Below the pieces are notes generated by a model. It did not search any database. It was given only the letters and a program-made list of their open reading frames with translations, and was not told the origin of the DNA. A stretch of 64,000 bases of DNA from Pedobacter sp. KBW06 (GTDB lineage Bacteria; Bacteroidota; Bacteroidia; Sphingobacteriales; Sphingobacteriaceae), in contig NZ_QAJL01000003.1 of NCBI RefSeq assembly GCF_003852525.1, forward strand, positions 878,972-942,971. Reading direction: 5' to 3'. The position numbers were made by a program, and so were the translations under genes. The number at the start of each line of letters is the position of its first letter. Position 1 is the stretch's first letter. Positions 18,064 to 26,576 of the stretch are shown in pieces.

Positions 18064-19112
18064 GTGTAAAAATCAAAACCCTGGCGAAGTCACTGCCTGG
18101 ATATTCCAGAACAACAGCCGAGATCCTGCCTTTTTTGGATGCCTGGCTGTCCGGACAAGAGGACCGGTTTGTGCGAAAAGTAAAGAAGATCTTCGAAAAT
18201 GCCATGGTAGACCGAAGGTACTCGATCATGTCGCCGGAAGAAGTTTTCAGTCAGCTGTCTTTTGAAGAAAGGAATGACATCTATATCCGTGAGGGCATTC
18301 AGCTTGGTACTGCAAGTTTAAAGCTGGCTTTAGAACAGGCATCCTGGAAAGGATCAGATTTAGATTACATCATTACTGTAAGCTGTACCGGCATGATGAT
18401 CCCCTCGATGGATGCTTACATCATCAACAACCTGAAACTAAGACAAGACATTGTGCGTTTGCCTGTTACAGAAATGGGCTGTGCCGCCGGCATCTCCGGA
18501 ATCATTTACGCCAAGAACTTCCTGCAGGCAAATCCCGGAAAACGTGCCGCAGTGATTGCTGTAGAGTCCCCTACCGCAACTTTTCAGCTGAATGATTTTT
18601 CTATGGCCAATATCGTGAGTGCAGCGATCTTTGGAGATGGGGCAGCCTGTGTATTGCTGTCTTCTGATGAAAGTGATGAAGGACCTGAAATCATTGGGGA
18701 AGAGATGTATCATTTTTATGATACGGATCAACTGATGGGTTTTCACCTGAAGAATACAGGTTTAACCATGGTGCTGGATGTCGCTGTTCCCGAACAAATC
18801 GAGCTGCATTTTCCTCAGATCATCCATCCTTTTCTTGCAAAACACGGAGTGAGCATCTCAGAGATCGATCATTTGATATTCCATCCTGGAGGCAAAAAAA
18901 TCATACAGGTGGTAGAAGAATTATTTAACAAAGTTGGGAAAAACATCGACGACACCAGGGAAGTATTGCGGCTATACGGCAATATGTCGAGCGCAACAGT
19001 CCTTTACGTACTGGCCCGTTTCCTGGATCAGCCGCAAAAAAAAGGAGATCTTGGACTGATGCTAAGTTTCGGACCTGGTTTTTCTGCACAGAGAATATTA
19101 TTAAAGTGGTAA
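18060..19112 (+). CDS. Type III polyketide synthase (chalcone/stilbene synthase superfamily)
   Basis: The 350-residue ketosynthase homodimer type has the complete Cys-His-Asn triad: C141 in VTEMGCAAGISG, H275 in IFHPGGKK, N308 in LYGNMSSATVL. GFGPG-like loop: LSFGPGFSA at the C-terminus. It extends an acyl starter with malonyl units and cyclises it to resorcinols, pyrones or related rings. I choose the ATG at 18060, which overlaps the methyltransferase stop and gives family length; an upstream in-frame ATG at 18018 would add 14 residues. Its neighbours suggest an ACP-bound starter. Confidence 0.92.
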   Translation: MSVKIKTLAKSLPGYSRTTAEILPFLDAWLSGQEDRFVRKVKKIFENAMVDRRYSIMSPEEVFSQLSFEERNDIYIREGIQLGTASLKLALEQASWKGSDLDYIITVSCTGMMIPSMDAYIINNLKLRQDIVRLPVTEMGCAAGISGIIYAKNFLQANPGKRAAVIAVESPTATFQLNDFSMANIVSAAIFGDGAACVLLSSDESDEGPEIIGEEMYHFYDTDQLMGFHLKNTGLTMVLDVAVPEQIELHFPQIIHPFLAKHGVSISEIDHLIFHPGGKKIIQVVEELFNKVGKNIDDTREVLRLYGNMSSATVLYVLARFLDQPQKKGDLGLMLSFGPGFSAQRILLKW

Positions 19113-19138
19113 ATTAGCGGATTAATTATAGAAAAAAC

Positions 19139-19585
19139 ATGAATACAGCAGAAATACTAAGCCACTTACCTTATAGCAAACCATTTTTATTTGTTGATGA
19201 ATTGCAGCACATTGATGAAAACGGCGTGACCGGATCCTATACTTTTTCTGAAGATCTGGACTTTTACAAAGGTCATTTCAAGGATCATCCGGTAACACCA
19301 GGTGTAATTTTAACAGAAACAATGGCACAGATTGGTTTGGTTTGCCTCGGTATTTATTTGACAGCAACCGCAGCGGCAGGTGTTCCCGGACATGTAATGC
19401 TGACCTCAACCGCGATCGATTTTATGAAGCCTGTTTTCCCGGGAGAAAAGGTAACGGTAACTGCAGAAAAGGTTTACTTCCGTTTTAAAAAATTAAACTG
19501 TACCGTTCAGATGACCAATGCAGCAGGCGAAGTGGTTTGTAAAGGAACCATAGCAGGAATGGTGACCAATAAAATGAATGCCTAA
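19139..19585 (+). CDS. 3-hydroxyacyl-ACP dehydratase, FabZ/hotdog type
   Basis: The 148-residue hotdog protein begins LPYSKPFLFVDELQHID and carries the FabZ active-site motif GHFKDHPVTPGVILTETMAQ with catalytic His and Glu. It would dehydrate beta-hydroxyacyl-ACP to the enoyl form. It overlaps the next gene by 8 bases. No ketoreductase or enoyl reductase is in the cluster, so those steps would be borrowed from primary fatty acid synthesis. Confidence 0.88.
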   Translation: MNTAEILSHLPYSKPFLFVDELQHIDENGVTGSYTFSEDLDFYKGHFKDHPVTPGVILTETMAQIGLVCLGIYLTATAAAGVPGHVMLTSTAIDFMKPVFPGEKVTVTAEKVYFRFKKLNCTVQMTNAAGEVVCKGTIAGMVTNKMNA

Positions 19586-20855
19586 CAGAGTCGTCATCAC
19601 CGGTCTGGGTGTAGTTGCACCAAATGGGGTTGGATTAACCCCATTCCTGGAAGCCATACGACAAGGCCATTCCGGTATTGCGCATGACCCGATATTGGAA
19701 CAGCTTCAGTTTTCCTGTCAGATTGCAGGGAAACCGGAGCTTTCCCAATCATTAATTACCGGGTATTTTTCGGAACTGGAATTGAAAAACTTTAACAGTT
19801 CCGGAATTCTATATGGTGTTATTGCTGCGATGGATGCCTGGCAAGATGCCGGACTCCACGTTGCAGCAACAGCAGAACCGGACTGGGATAGCGGAACCAT
19901 TTTTGGAACAGGCACTTCCGGGGTTGATAAATTCCGGGAAGCTGTTTATAAGATCGATGAACTTCAGGCCCGTAAACTGGGCAGTAACGTAGTGGGCCAA
20001 ACCATGGCCAGCGGCGTCAGTGCATATGTTGGCGGAAAGCTGGGACTGGGCAACCAGGTCAGCACCAATTCTTCTGCTTGTACAACGGGCACAGAAAGCA
20101 TTTTAATGGCTTATGAGCGCATCAAATCAGGTCAGGCGACCAGAATGCTTGCCGGAAGCACCAGCGACAGCGGGCCTTATATCTGGGCCGGATTCGATGC
20201 CATGCGGGTTTGTACCTTTAAGCACAACCAATCGCCTGAGCAGGGCTCCAGACCAATGAGTGCCAGTGCCAGCGGTTTTGTTCCGGGAAGCGGTGCCGGG
20301 GCGCTGGTCCTGGAATCACTGGAAAGCGCGCTTTCCCGGGGGGCCAGGATTTATGCAGAGGTACTTGGAGGAAACCTGAACTCCGGCGGACAACGTGGTA
20401 CAGGAACCATGACTGCCCCAAATGCCATCGCCGTGCAACGCTGTATTGCAACAGCCGTCCGGAATTCAGGCATTGAAGCAAAGGACATCGATCTCATTAA
20501 CGGCCACCTTACTGCTACCTCTAAAGATGCCCTGGAAGTAGAGAACTGGAGCATCGCCCTGCAAAGATCAGGCACCGGTTTCCCTTTCATCAATTCTTTA
20601 AAATCCATGGTTGGACATTGCCTGAGTGCTGCAGGAAGTATAGAATCTGTAGCAGCCGTATTGCAGCTGTATCATGGTTTTATTGCACCGAACCTCAACT
20701 GTGAAGATTTACATCCGGAGATTACGGACAGAATAGATTCCACTAAAATCCCTCAGAAGATGATGACTAAAAATATTGAAGTCATTGCAAAGGCAAGCTT
20801 CGGATTTGGGGATGTAAATGCCTGCATTATTTTAAAAAAACATATTGCCTCCTGA
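19578..20855 (+). CDS. Beta-ketoacyl-ACP synthase, KAS I/II type
   Basis: The 425-residue protein has the full Cys-His-His triad: C168 in TNSSACTTGTES, H310 in LINGHLTATSKD and H347 in LKSMVGHCLSAAG. The first His motif reads GHLT instead of the usual HGT, a divergence from housekeeping FabF. It elongates acyl-ACP with malonyl-ACP. Overlap with the dehydratase and proximity to a private ACP (30-base gap) argue for a dedicated acyl-chain module feeding the type III PKS. Confidence 0.9.
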   Translation: MPNRVVITGLGVVAPNGVGLTPFLEAIRQGHSGIAHDPILEQLQFSCQIAGKPELSQSLITGYFSELELKNFNSSGILYGVIAAMDAWQDAGLHVAATAEPDWDSGTIFGTGTSGVDKFREAVYKIDELQARKLGSNVVGQTMASGVSAYVGGKLGLGNQVSTNSSACTTGTESILMAYERIKSGQATRMLAGSTSDSGPYIWAGFDAMRVCTFKHNQSPEQGSRPMSASASGFVPGSGAGALVLESLESALSRGARIYAEVLGGNLNSGGQRGTGTMTAPNAIAVQRCIATAVRNSGIEAKDIDLINGHLTATSKDALEVENWSIALQRSGTGFPFINSLKSMVGHCLSAAGSIESVAAVLQLYHGFIAPNLNCEDLHPEITDRIDSTKIPQKMMTKNIEVIAKASFGFGDVNACIILKKHIAS

Positions 20856-20885
20856 TCTGTTTGATAGAGGTATTAAGGATTAAAC

Positions 20886-21140
20886 ATGGACAGACAGTTA
20901 TTACTCTCGAAATTAAAAACCATTGTTGCCAGCTACAGTCATGACAAGGATGCATTAGAATACCTCAGCGAAACCACTGATTTCACGAAAGACCTGAAGA
21001 TCAATTCTGCCAATCTGGTGGATGTTGTGCTGGATGTCGAAGAAGAGTTCGACATTGAAATAGACAACCTGTCTATGGAGCGTATGCTCAACGTCAGCGC
21101 AGCCATAGAAATCATTGAAAGTAAATTGAAAGAGAAGTGA
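20886..21140 (+). CDS. Acyl carrier protein (cluster-specific)
   Basis: The 84-residue acidic four-helix carrier carries phosphopantetheine on the Ser of FTKDLKINSANLVDVVLDVE (S41). The usual DSL triplet is NSA here, so the Asp before Ser is replaced by Asn. Helix II (DVVLDVEEEFDIEIDNL) and helix III (AAIEIIESKL) are well conserved. The stop overlaps the GTG start of the phosphopantetheinyl transferase. It is likely the carrier for the cluster's acyl starter. Confidence 0.88.
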   Translation: MDRQLLLSKLKTIVASYSHDKDALEYLSETTDFTKDLKINSANLVDVVLDVEEEFDIEIDNLSMERMLNVSAAIEIIESKLKEK

Positions 21141-21604
21141 TCGGAAACGATATTGTTGATTTGCTTCAGGCAGATGCCGAGAGCAACTGGCGCAGAAAGG
21201 GCTACCTCCAAAAGGTCTTTTCTTCGGAAGAGCAGCAGCTCATTCATAGCGCTTCTAATCCCTGCCAAATGGTCTGGCTGCTGTGGAGCATGAAAGAAGC
21301 TGTTTATAAGATTCATTCCCGAAAGAAGAACTGGCAGGCTTTTGCTCCCGGAAAACTGTACTGTTCGGAAGTAAAGATCAGCGGACAATGTGCAAGCGGC
21401 GTGGTAACCTGTCAGCGGATCCGGTATTTTACCCAAAGCTCCCTATGTCCTGATTTTATTCATACCATAGCTGGAGAAAGTTTCCCCATTGAAGCCGCAA
21501 GCATCAGGATCAGCAGTTATGATCCTTCAGACCTGAGTTATAGAAACACGGCTCCGGCCACAGTGAGTCACCATGGCCGATACCTTGCTTTAGCTTATTT
21601 ATAG
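21137..21604 (+). CDS. 4'-phosphopantetheinyl transferase
   Basis: The 155-residue protein starts at GTG (GTGA overlap with the ACP stop). The AcpS/Sfp motifs are visible: MIGNDIVDLLQ near the start (Mg-binding Asp) and WSMKEAVYKIHSR near residue 50 (WxxKEAxxK). It would transfer phosphopantetheine from CoA to S41 of the neighbouring ACP. Having its own activating enzyme fits the unusual NSA context of that ACP. The last 10 bases overlap the convergent ppx gene. Confidence 0.85.
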   Translation: MIGNDIVDLLQADAESNWRRKGYLQKVFSSEEQQLIHSASNPCQMVWLLWSMKEAVYKIHSRKKNWQAFAPGKLYCSEVKISGQCASGVVTCQRIRYFTQSSLCPDFIHTIAGESFPIEAASIRISSYDPSDLSYRNTAPATVSHHGRYLALAYL

Positions 21605-22491
21605 GCCGGTTGAACCAGGTTTTCTTCAATCAGCAGATTGATAATTCCATCGGCCATTCCTACTTTAGGCACATAAATTTGTTTGATGCCCGTCCATTTT
21701 AACAGCGTAATGTATATTTCACAGGCCGGAATGATTACATCTGCGCGATCCGGGTTCAGTCCAAAAACCTGAATTCTTTCTTTTAAAGAATGTGCATTCA
21801 GGTTATTATAAAGGCCCTTTAACTTTAGGAAAGACATTGGCATCCCTTCTTTCTCATCAGACATGCGGTACAGCTTATTGATGTTTCCACCTGTACCGAT
21901 GGCCGCCATATTTTTCAAAGTTTTGGTATTCTCTTTTACCCAAAGCTTCATCTCTTCCCAGGTCTCTTCCCGGTCCTGGTTGTCAAGGATTCTGATCGTT
22001 CCAATATCAAAAGATTTAGAGGCGATCGGAATGCGGTTTACAAAGACTGAAAGCTCTGTGCTACCTCCGCCTACATCAATGTAAAGATAACTTTTCTTGT
22101 TGTCCAGGTTCTCTTCAATATGATTGGAATAGATAATATTGGCTTCTCTTTGCCCCTCGATAATTTCCAGGTCAAGGTCTGTCAGTTTTTTTACTTTTTT
22201 AATGATCTCGGCTCCGTTATCCGCTTCACGCATTGCGGAAGTGGCACAAGCCAGGTATTTAGAGACCTGATATACGTCCATCAGGTTTTTGAAAGCAGCC
22301 ATTGTTTTCAGCAGCTCTTCCATTTTACGCTCAGAGATCCGATGGTCTAAAAAGGCATCATCTCCCAGTCGCAGGGGAACCCTGATTAAAGTATTCTTTT
22401 TAAAACCGAATCCTTCGTCAGTTTTTGTGATATCAGCAATTAATAACCTAACGGCATTTGACCCTATATCTATAGCAGCATATCTAAGCAT
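21595..22491 (-). CDS. ppx: Exopolyphosphatase / Ppx-GppA phosphatase
   Basis: The 298-residue protein has the sugar-kinase/hsp70 fold: AAIDIGSNAVRLLIAD (P-loop-like), AMREADNG and YLYIDVGGGSTELSVF. It is the short Ppx type without the C-terminal HD region. It removes terminal phosphates from polyphosphate and possibly pppGpp. It ends 5 bases from the start of ppk1 in the same direction, forming a synthesis/degradation pair. Confidence 0.9.
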   Translation of the reverse strand: MLRYAAIDIGSNAVRLLIADITKTDEGFGFKKNTLIRVPLRLGDDAFLDHRISERKMEELLKTMAAFKNLMDVYQVSKYLACATSAMREADNGAEIIKKVKKLTDLDLEIIEGQREANIIYSNHIEENLDNKKSYLYIDVGGGSTELSVFVNRIPIASKSFDIGTIRILDNQDREETWEEMKLWVKENTKTLKNMAAIGTGGNINKLYRMSDEKEGMPMSFLKLKGLYNNLNAHSLKERIQVFGLNPDRADVIIPACEIYITLLKWTGIKQIYVPKVGMADGIINLLIEENLVQPAYK

Positions 22492-22496
22492 TGGTT

Positions 22497-24554
22497 TTAT
22501 TGATGTTTATTTTTTAAATAATTGTAGGTCTGCACCTGCGCCCTAACTTTTGTATTGATTCTGTTTTTATGGTATTTATTGTTGTTCAGCTTCGTGATGT
22601 CACGGGCTTTCACATTGTCCTGTAACTGGAATTCGATGATGTCTCTGATTTCCTGTCTGACTTCCTTATCCAGCACAGGAAAACCTACCTCTACCCGGTG
22701 CTCAAAATTCCGGCTCATCAGGTCGGCAGAAGAAAGGAACATTTCTTCTTTTCCATTATTCCCGAAGATAAAGACCCGGGCATGCTCCAGAAATTTATCG
22801 ATGATGCTGATCACGGTAATATTTTCACTAAAACCTGCAATTCCCGGTACCAGGGTACAAATCCCCCTTACGATCATTTTGATCTGAACCCCGGCATTGC
22901 TTGCTTCATATAATTTCTCCACCACACCTTCATCTGCGAGGCTGTTTACTTTCAGGATCATATAAGCCGGCTTGCCTTGTTTGGCAATCCTTATTTCCCG
23001 ATCGATCAGGCCGTAGAACTTTGTTCTTGACTCTAAAGGAGAGACAATCAAATGCTTGAATCCGGTGGCCACTGTCTTTTTATTTAAAGCAGTAAAAAGT
23101 TTCAGCAGGTCGAGGGTGATTTCTTTTTTGGAAGTAAAGATGCTATGGTCACAATAGATCCTGGCTGTTTTCTCATTGAAATTTCCGGTCGCAAGGTTGG
23201 CATAATAAACTGCCCTTCCTTTTTCCATTCTTTTCACCAGGCAGATTTTGGAATGCACCTTATAATCAGTGAGGCCATAATTTACATTGACCCCTTCTTC
23301 TTTGAGCCTGGTGCTCCAGAAAATATTTGCCTGTTCATCAAACCGGGCTTTCAGTTCTACCAGACAGTTTACTTTCTTGCCATTTTTAGCGGCATTGATC
23401 AGGGCATTGACTACCCTGGAATTTTCCGCCAGACGGTAAAGCGTAATGTTAATTTCTGCTACTTTCGGGTCGATTGCTGCTTCTCTGAGGAACAGAATGA
23501 TGTAATCGTACGACTGGTAAGGCAGGTTGATCAGGTAATCCCTTGTGGCCAGTTTATTAAAGATACTTTCCGTACGGTGCAAGCCTGCTACTTTAATTGC
23601 CGGGTTTGCTGCGTATTCCAGTTCTTTGCCCCCTACGTTCGGGAAGGAGATAAAATCGCCAAACCTATGGTAACGGTTTCCGGGGATCAGGCTTTCTGCT
23701 TCAATCTTCATTTTATTCACGAGTACGGTCAGCATCTCGAAAGGCATTTCCGTATCGTAAAGCAAGCGCATTGGTTTTCCTTTTTTACGTTTATCAAGGC
23801 TGGTTTTCAGTTCTTCAATAAACTTATCGCTTACATTTTTATCGATGTCCAGCTCCGCATCTCTGGTCAGCTGGATGGAATAAGCATCAAGCTCATCGTA
23901 GTTAAAAACATAGAATATATCGTCCAGGCAGTATTTGATAATGTCTTCTGCGAGGATAATGAACTTAAGACCATTGGTTTCCGGTAAGACCAAAAACCTT
24001 GGAAGGTCCGGAGGCAATTCAATCAGGGAATACCTTGCACTTGTCTTGGACGACTTTTTAGACAATCTTACGAAAAAGTACAGGTAGCGGTCTTTGAGTT
24101 CCGGGAAAGGCTTATCCAGGTCCACCATAATGGGAACAAGGTTGGAAAGGATCTTATCACGGAAATGGTTTCTTACGAATTCTCCCCTGGCTACGTTGAG
24201 CTGGGTTTCATTAAGGATAAAGATCCTGTTTTGTGCCAGTTCATTGATCAGGGTGGCCTGAAACAGCTGCTCGAACTTGCGTTCCTGTTTGACCACAATA
24301 TTCTTTATTTCATTTAAGATCTTTTTGGGATTGAAGCCCAATAAGGCCTTTGCTTTTTCGTTTAGGTTTGCTAAACGACTCATTGTGGCTACCCTAACCC
24401 TATAAAACTCTTCCAGATTGGACGAAAATATAGACAGGAACTTGATCCGCTCAATCAGGGGAACCGTTTCATCTGCAGCTTCCTGCAAGACCCGTTCGTT
24501 AAAATATAACCAACTGATCTCTCTATTTAGAAATGGTGCCTTTTTTCTCGTCAT
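22497..24554 (-). CDS. ppk1: Polyphosphate kinase 1
   Basis: The 685-residue enzyme polymerises the gamma phosphate of ATP into polyphosphate. The N-terminal domain starts FLNREISWLYFNERVLQEA and SNLEEFYRVRVA. The two PLD-like catalytic segments carry DYKVHSKICLVKR (the autophosphorylated His) and RIYCDHSIFTSKKE (second essential His). I pick the ATG at 24554 (MTRKKAPFLN) because family proteins begin just before FLNRE; an upstream start at 24596 is unlikely. ppx follows directly. Confidence 0.95.
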   Translation of the reverse strand: MTRKKAPFLNREISWLYFNERVLQEAADETVPLIERIKFLSIFSSNLEEFYRVRVATMSRLANLNEKAKALLGFNPKKILNEIKNIVVKQERKFEQLFQATLINELAQNRIFILNETQLNVARGEFVRNHFRDKILSNLVPIMVDLDKPFPELKDRYLYFFVRLSKKSSKTSARYSLIELPPDLPRFLVLPETNGLKFIILAEDIIKYCLDDIFYVFNYDELDAYSIQLTRDAELDIDKNVSDKFIEELKTSLDKRKKGKPMRLLYDTEMPFEMLTVLVNKMKIEAESLIPGNRYHRFGDFISFPNVGGKELEYAANPAIKVAGLHRTESIFNKLATRDYLINLPYQSYDYIILFLREAAIDPKVAEINITLYRLAENSRVVNALINAAKNGKKVNCLVELKARFDEQANIFWSTRLKEEGVNVNYGLTDYKVHSKICLVKRMEKGRAVYYANLATGNFNEKTARIYCDHSIFTSKKEITLDLLKLFTALNKKTVATGFKHLIVSPLESRTKFYGLIDREIRIAKQGKPAYMILKVNSLADEGVVEKLYEASNAGVQIKMIVRGICTLVPGIAGFSENITVISIIDKFLEHARVFIFGNNGKEEMFLSSADLMSRNFEHRVEVGFPVLDKEVRQEIRDIIEFQLQDNVKARDITKLNNNKYHKNRINTKVRAQVQTYNYLKNKHQ

Positions 24555-24665
24555 GTATAAAATAAAAAAATCCCTGTAAGAAACAGGGATGCTCAAAACT
24601 GCAAATTCTATTGTTAAGTAATTGTTAATTATTACCTAACCATAGAATTAAAACTTAACCTCCCG

Positions 24666-25445
24666 CTATTTGCTCTCTGCTACATCCTTGACAGGTGTTG
24701 CAGGTGCTGCGGCTGCTACCTCAGGTTTTGCCTCAGGAGTAGTTTCCGCTTTTGCCGGAGCGGCTTTCGGAGCAGCAGCTTTTGGCGCTGCAGGCTTAGC
24801 AGCAGCAACAGGTTTCGTTGCCGCGGCCTTAGGGGCAGCAGGTTTCTTCGCAACAGCAGGTTTTGCCGCCGGCTTAGCCGCTGCTTTTGCAGGTGCTTTT
24901 GTTGCCGCAACCACTTCTTTTTTCACTTCAACAGCATTTTCAGCTACTGCTTTAGCTGCCGGCTTTGCTTTAGCTTCTACTTTTTTAACGGTTTTTGCAA
25001 TGGCATCAGCCGCTTTTTCTTCCGTAGCAATTGCTGCAACTTTCACGCTCTGAACTACCGGTTTAGCTTTCGCAACGGCTTTCTTAACCACCTTCTTTGC
25101 ATTCTTAACGTCTTTGGAAACTTCTTTCTTTACCTCTTTTTTTACAGACTTGGCTTTCTTCTCCGCTTTCTTTCCGGCTTTCTCTGCTTTCTTTTTAACG
25201 GTATCGCTTGCTGCAGCTGCTTCTTCCAGTTTTTCATTCACTGCTTTCCTTACTTCCAGGAATTTCTTAGACAATTTTCCAGCTACAACTTTACTTGCTT
25301 TAGCAATATCGTCACCTATTTTCTCGGCATCATGGCCTAAATGTTTTACTACTTCAAAGAACTTATCGCTAAGACTCTTTTCCAATTGTTTTTTGGCTGC
25401 CTTTTTATCAGCTTTCTTCTGTACTCTTGATTTATTGCCTTTCAT
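24666..25445 (-). CDS. Histone H1-like Lys/Ala/Pro-rich protein
   Basis: The 259-residue protein is strongly basic. Residues 1-90 form a mixed helical part (DKFFEVVKHLGHDAEKIGDDI), followed by long KKAEKKAKSVKKEVKK-type stretches and an AKPAAKPAAPKAA-rich tail ending in an acidic patch. Such composition is typical of bacterial H1-like nucleoid proteins, which bind DNA non-specifically. Low complexity makes homology hard to assign. It is divergent from yajQ. Confidence 0.7.
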   Translation of the reverse strand: MKGNKSRVQKKADKKAAKKQLEKSLSDKFFEVVKHLGHDAEKIGDDIAKASKVVAGKLSKKFLEVRKAVNEKLEEAAAASDTVKKKAEKAGKKAEKKAKSVKKEVKKEVSKDVKNAKKVVKKAVAKAKPVVQSVKVAAIATEEKAADAIAKTVKKVEAKAKPAAKAVAENAVEVKKEVVAATKAPAKAAAKPAAKPAVAKKPAAPKAAATKPVAAAKPAAPKAAAPKAAPAKAETTPEAKPEVAAAAPATPVKDVAESK

Positions 25446-25470
25446 ATTCTTTTATTTATAAGTTTTATTG

Positions 25471-25504
25471 TTGATCGTATTCTTTGTTTAATGTTTTATA
25501 TTTG
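25471..25504 (+). promoter_or_regulatory. Putative yajQ promoter
   Basis: TTG at 25471-25473, 23-base spacer, perfect TATATTTG at 25497-25504. The leader of about 60 bases then holds a small AACCC/GGGTT hairpin near 25512-25526. Confidence 0.5.
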
Positions 25505-25573
25505 TGAGAACAACCCTCAACGGGTTAATTTTTACGTTAAATCTAATATATTTTTTATTCTAAAGCTATAATC

Positions 25574-26065
25574 ATGCCCACTTTTGATATTGTAAGTAAA
25601 GTTGACGCGCAAACTTTTGATAACGCGATGAACAATGCAAAAAAAGAAATCCTAAACCGTTATGATTTCAACACTTCTAAAAGTACGATAGACCATGATA
25701 AGAAGACCAATCAAATCACTATTGTAACAGAGGATGATATGCGTTTAAAGGCAATTCAAGACGCTATTATTTCCAGAATGGTTAAACAAGGACTGGATTC
25801 AAGCAGTCTTGATTTTGGTAAAGAGCAATATGCTTCAGGAAATATGATCAGAAAAGAGATCTCTGTAAAAGAAGGTATTGACAAAGAAACCGCAAAAAAA
25901 ATTGTTGCAAAAATAAAAGCCAGCGGACTAAAAGTTCAGGCTTCGATGATGGATGACCAGGTTCGTGTACAGAGCAAGAGCATTGATGACCTTCAGGCAG
26001 TCATTTCTCTTTGCAGAGGCGAAGACTTCGGACAGCCATTACAATTCATCAATATGCGTAACTAA
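25574..26065 (+). CDS. YajQ family nucleotide-binding protein
   Basis: The 163-residue protein matches the full YajQ family: MPTFDIVSKVDAQTFDNAMN at the start, LNRYDF, and QVRVQSKSIDDLQAVI near the end. Family members have two ferredoxin-like domains; the Xanthomonas homologue binds cyclic di-GMP and works with a transcription factor. It is monocistronic, with its own strong terminator. Confidence 0.93.
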   Translation: MPTFDIVSKVDAQTFDNAMNNAKKEILNRYDFNTSKSTIDHDKKTNQITIVTEDDMRLKAIQDAIISRMVKQGLDSSSLDFGKEQYASGNMIRKEISVKEGIDKETAKKIVAKIKASGLKVQASMMDDQVRVQSKSIDDLQAVISLCRGEDFGQPLQFINMRN

Positions 26066-26071
26066 TCGTTG

Positions 26072-26121
26072 TTACCTCATCTTATTTAAAGGAAAATCCT
26101 AAGATAAGATGAGGTAATTTT
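26072..26121 (+). terminator. yajQ terminator
   Basis: Perfect 14-bp arms (TTACCTCATCTTAT at 26072-26085 and its complement at 26104-26117) followed by TTTTAT. It starts 7 bases after the yajQ stop. Confidence 0.8.
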
Positions 26122-26141
26122 ATAAGTATAAACCGATACTC

Positions 26142-26576
26142 ATGGAAATTATTGATAGTGGTTTTATTTATTCAGACGACCCACAGAAAATAGATGCTGT
26201 TGCGGTCCACCATTACCTGAGCACCCAATCCTACTGGGCGCAGAATATCCCCTTAAAAACAGTACAGAAGTCTATAGACAACTCTCTTTGTTTTGGAATC
26301 TATAAAGATTCAGCACAGATTGGATTTGCCAGATGGATTACAGACAAGGCCACCTTTGCCTACCTTGCCGATGTATATGTATCGGAGATCTACCGCGGAC
26401 AGGGCCTCTCTAAAAAACTGATGTCCCTCATGCTTTTCCACCCTGACCTGCAGGGATTAAGAAGATACATGCTCGCCACCATGGATGCTCATGGATTGTA
26501 TGAACAATTTGGCTTTAAGCACATAGAACATCCGGAAAGGCTGATGGCGGTAGTCATCAAAGACGCTTACCTTTAA
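26142..26576 (+). CDS. GNAT family N-acetyltransferase
   Basis: The 144-residue protein has the GNAT core: YLADVYVSEIYRGQGLSKKLMSLML, where RGQGLSKKL is the acetyl-CoA pyrophosphate-binding motif A (Q/RxxGxG/A form). The C-terminal YEQFGFKHIE strand-helix is typical of the family. It resembles the small YedL/ArgO-like acetyltransferases; the substrate is unknown. It overlaps the end of the convergent gene by 4 bases. Confidence 0.85.
   Translation: MEIIDSGFIYSDDPQKIDAVAVHHYLSTQSYWAQNIPLKTVQKSIDNSLCFGIYKDSAQIGFARWITDKATFAYLADVYVSEIYRGQGLSKKLMSLMLFHPDLQGLRRYMLATMDAHGLYEQFGFKHIEHPERLMAVVIKDAYL

Noticed and set aside
23145-23987. 280-codon frame on the + strand inside ppk1
   Set aside because: Fully antisense to a well-conserved ppk1; codon composition is that of a shadow frame.
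24670-25461. Long Ala/Phe/Ser frames on the + strand across the H1-like gene
   Set aside because: Low-complexity reverse images of the Lys/Ala repeats; the minus-strand frame explains them.
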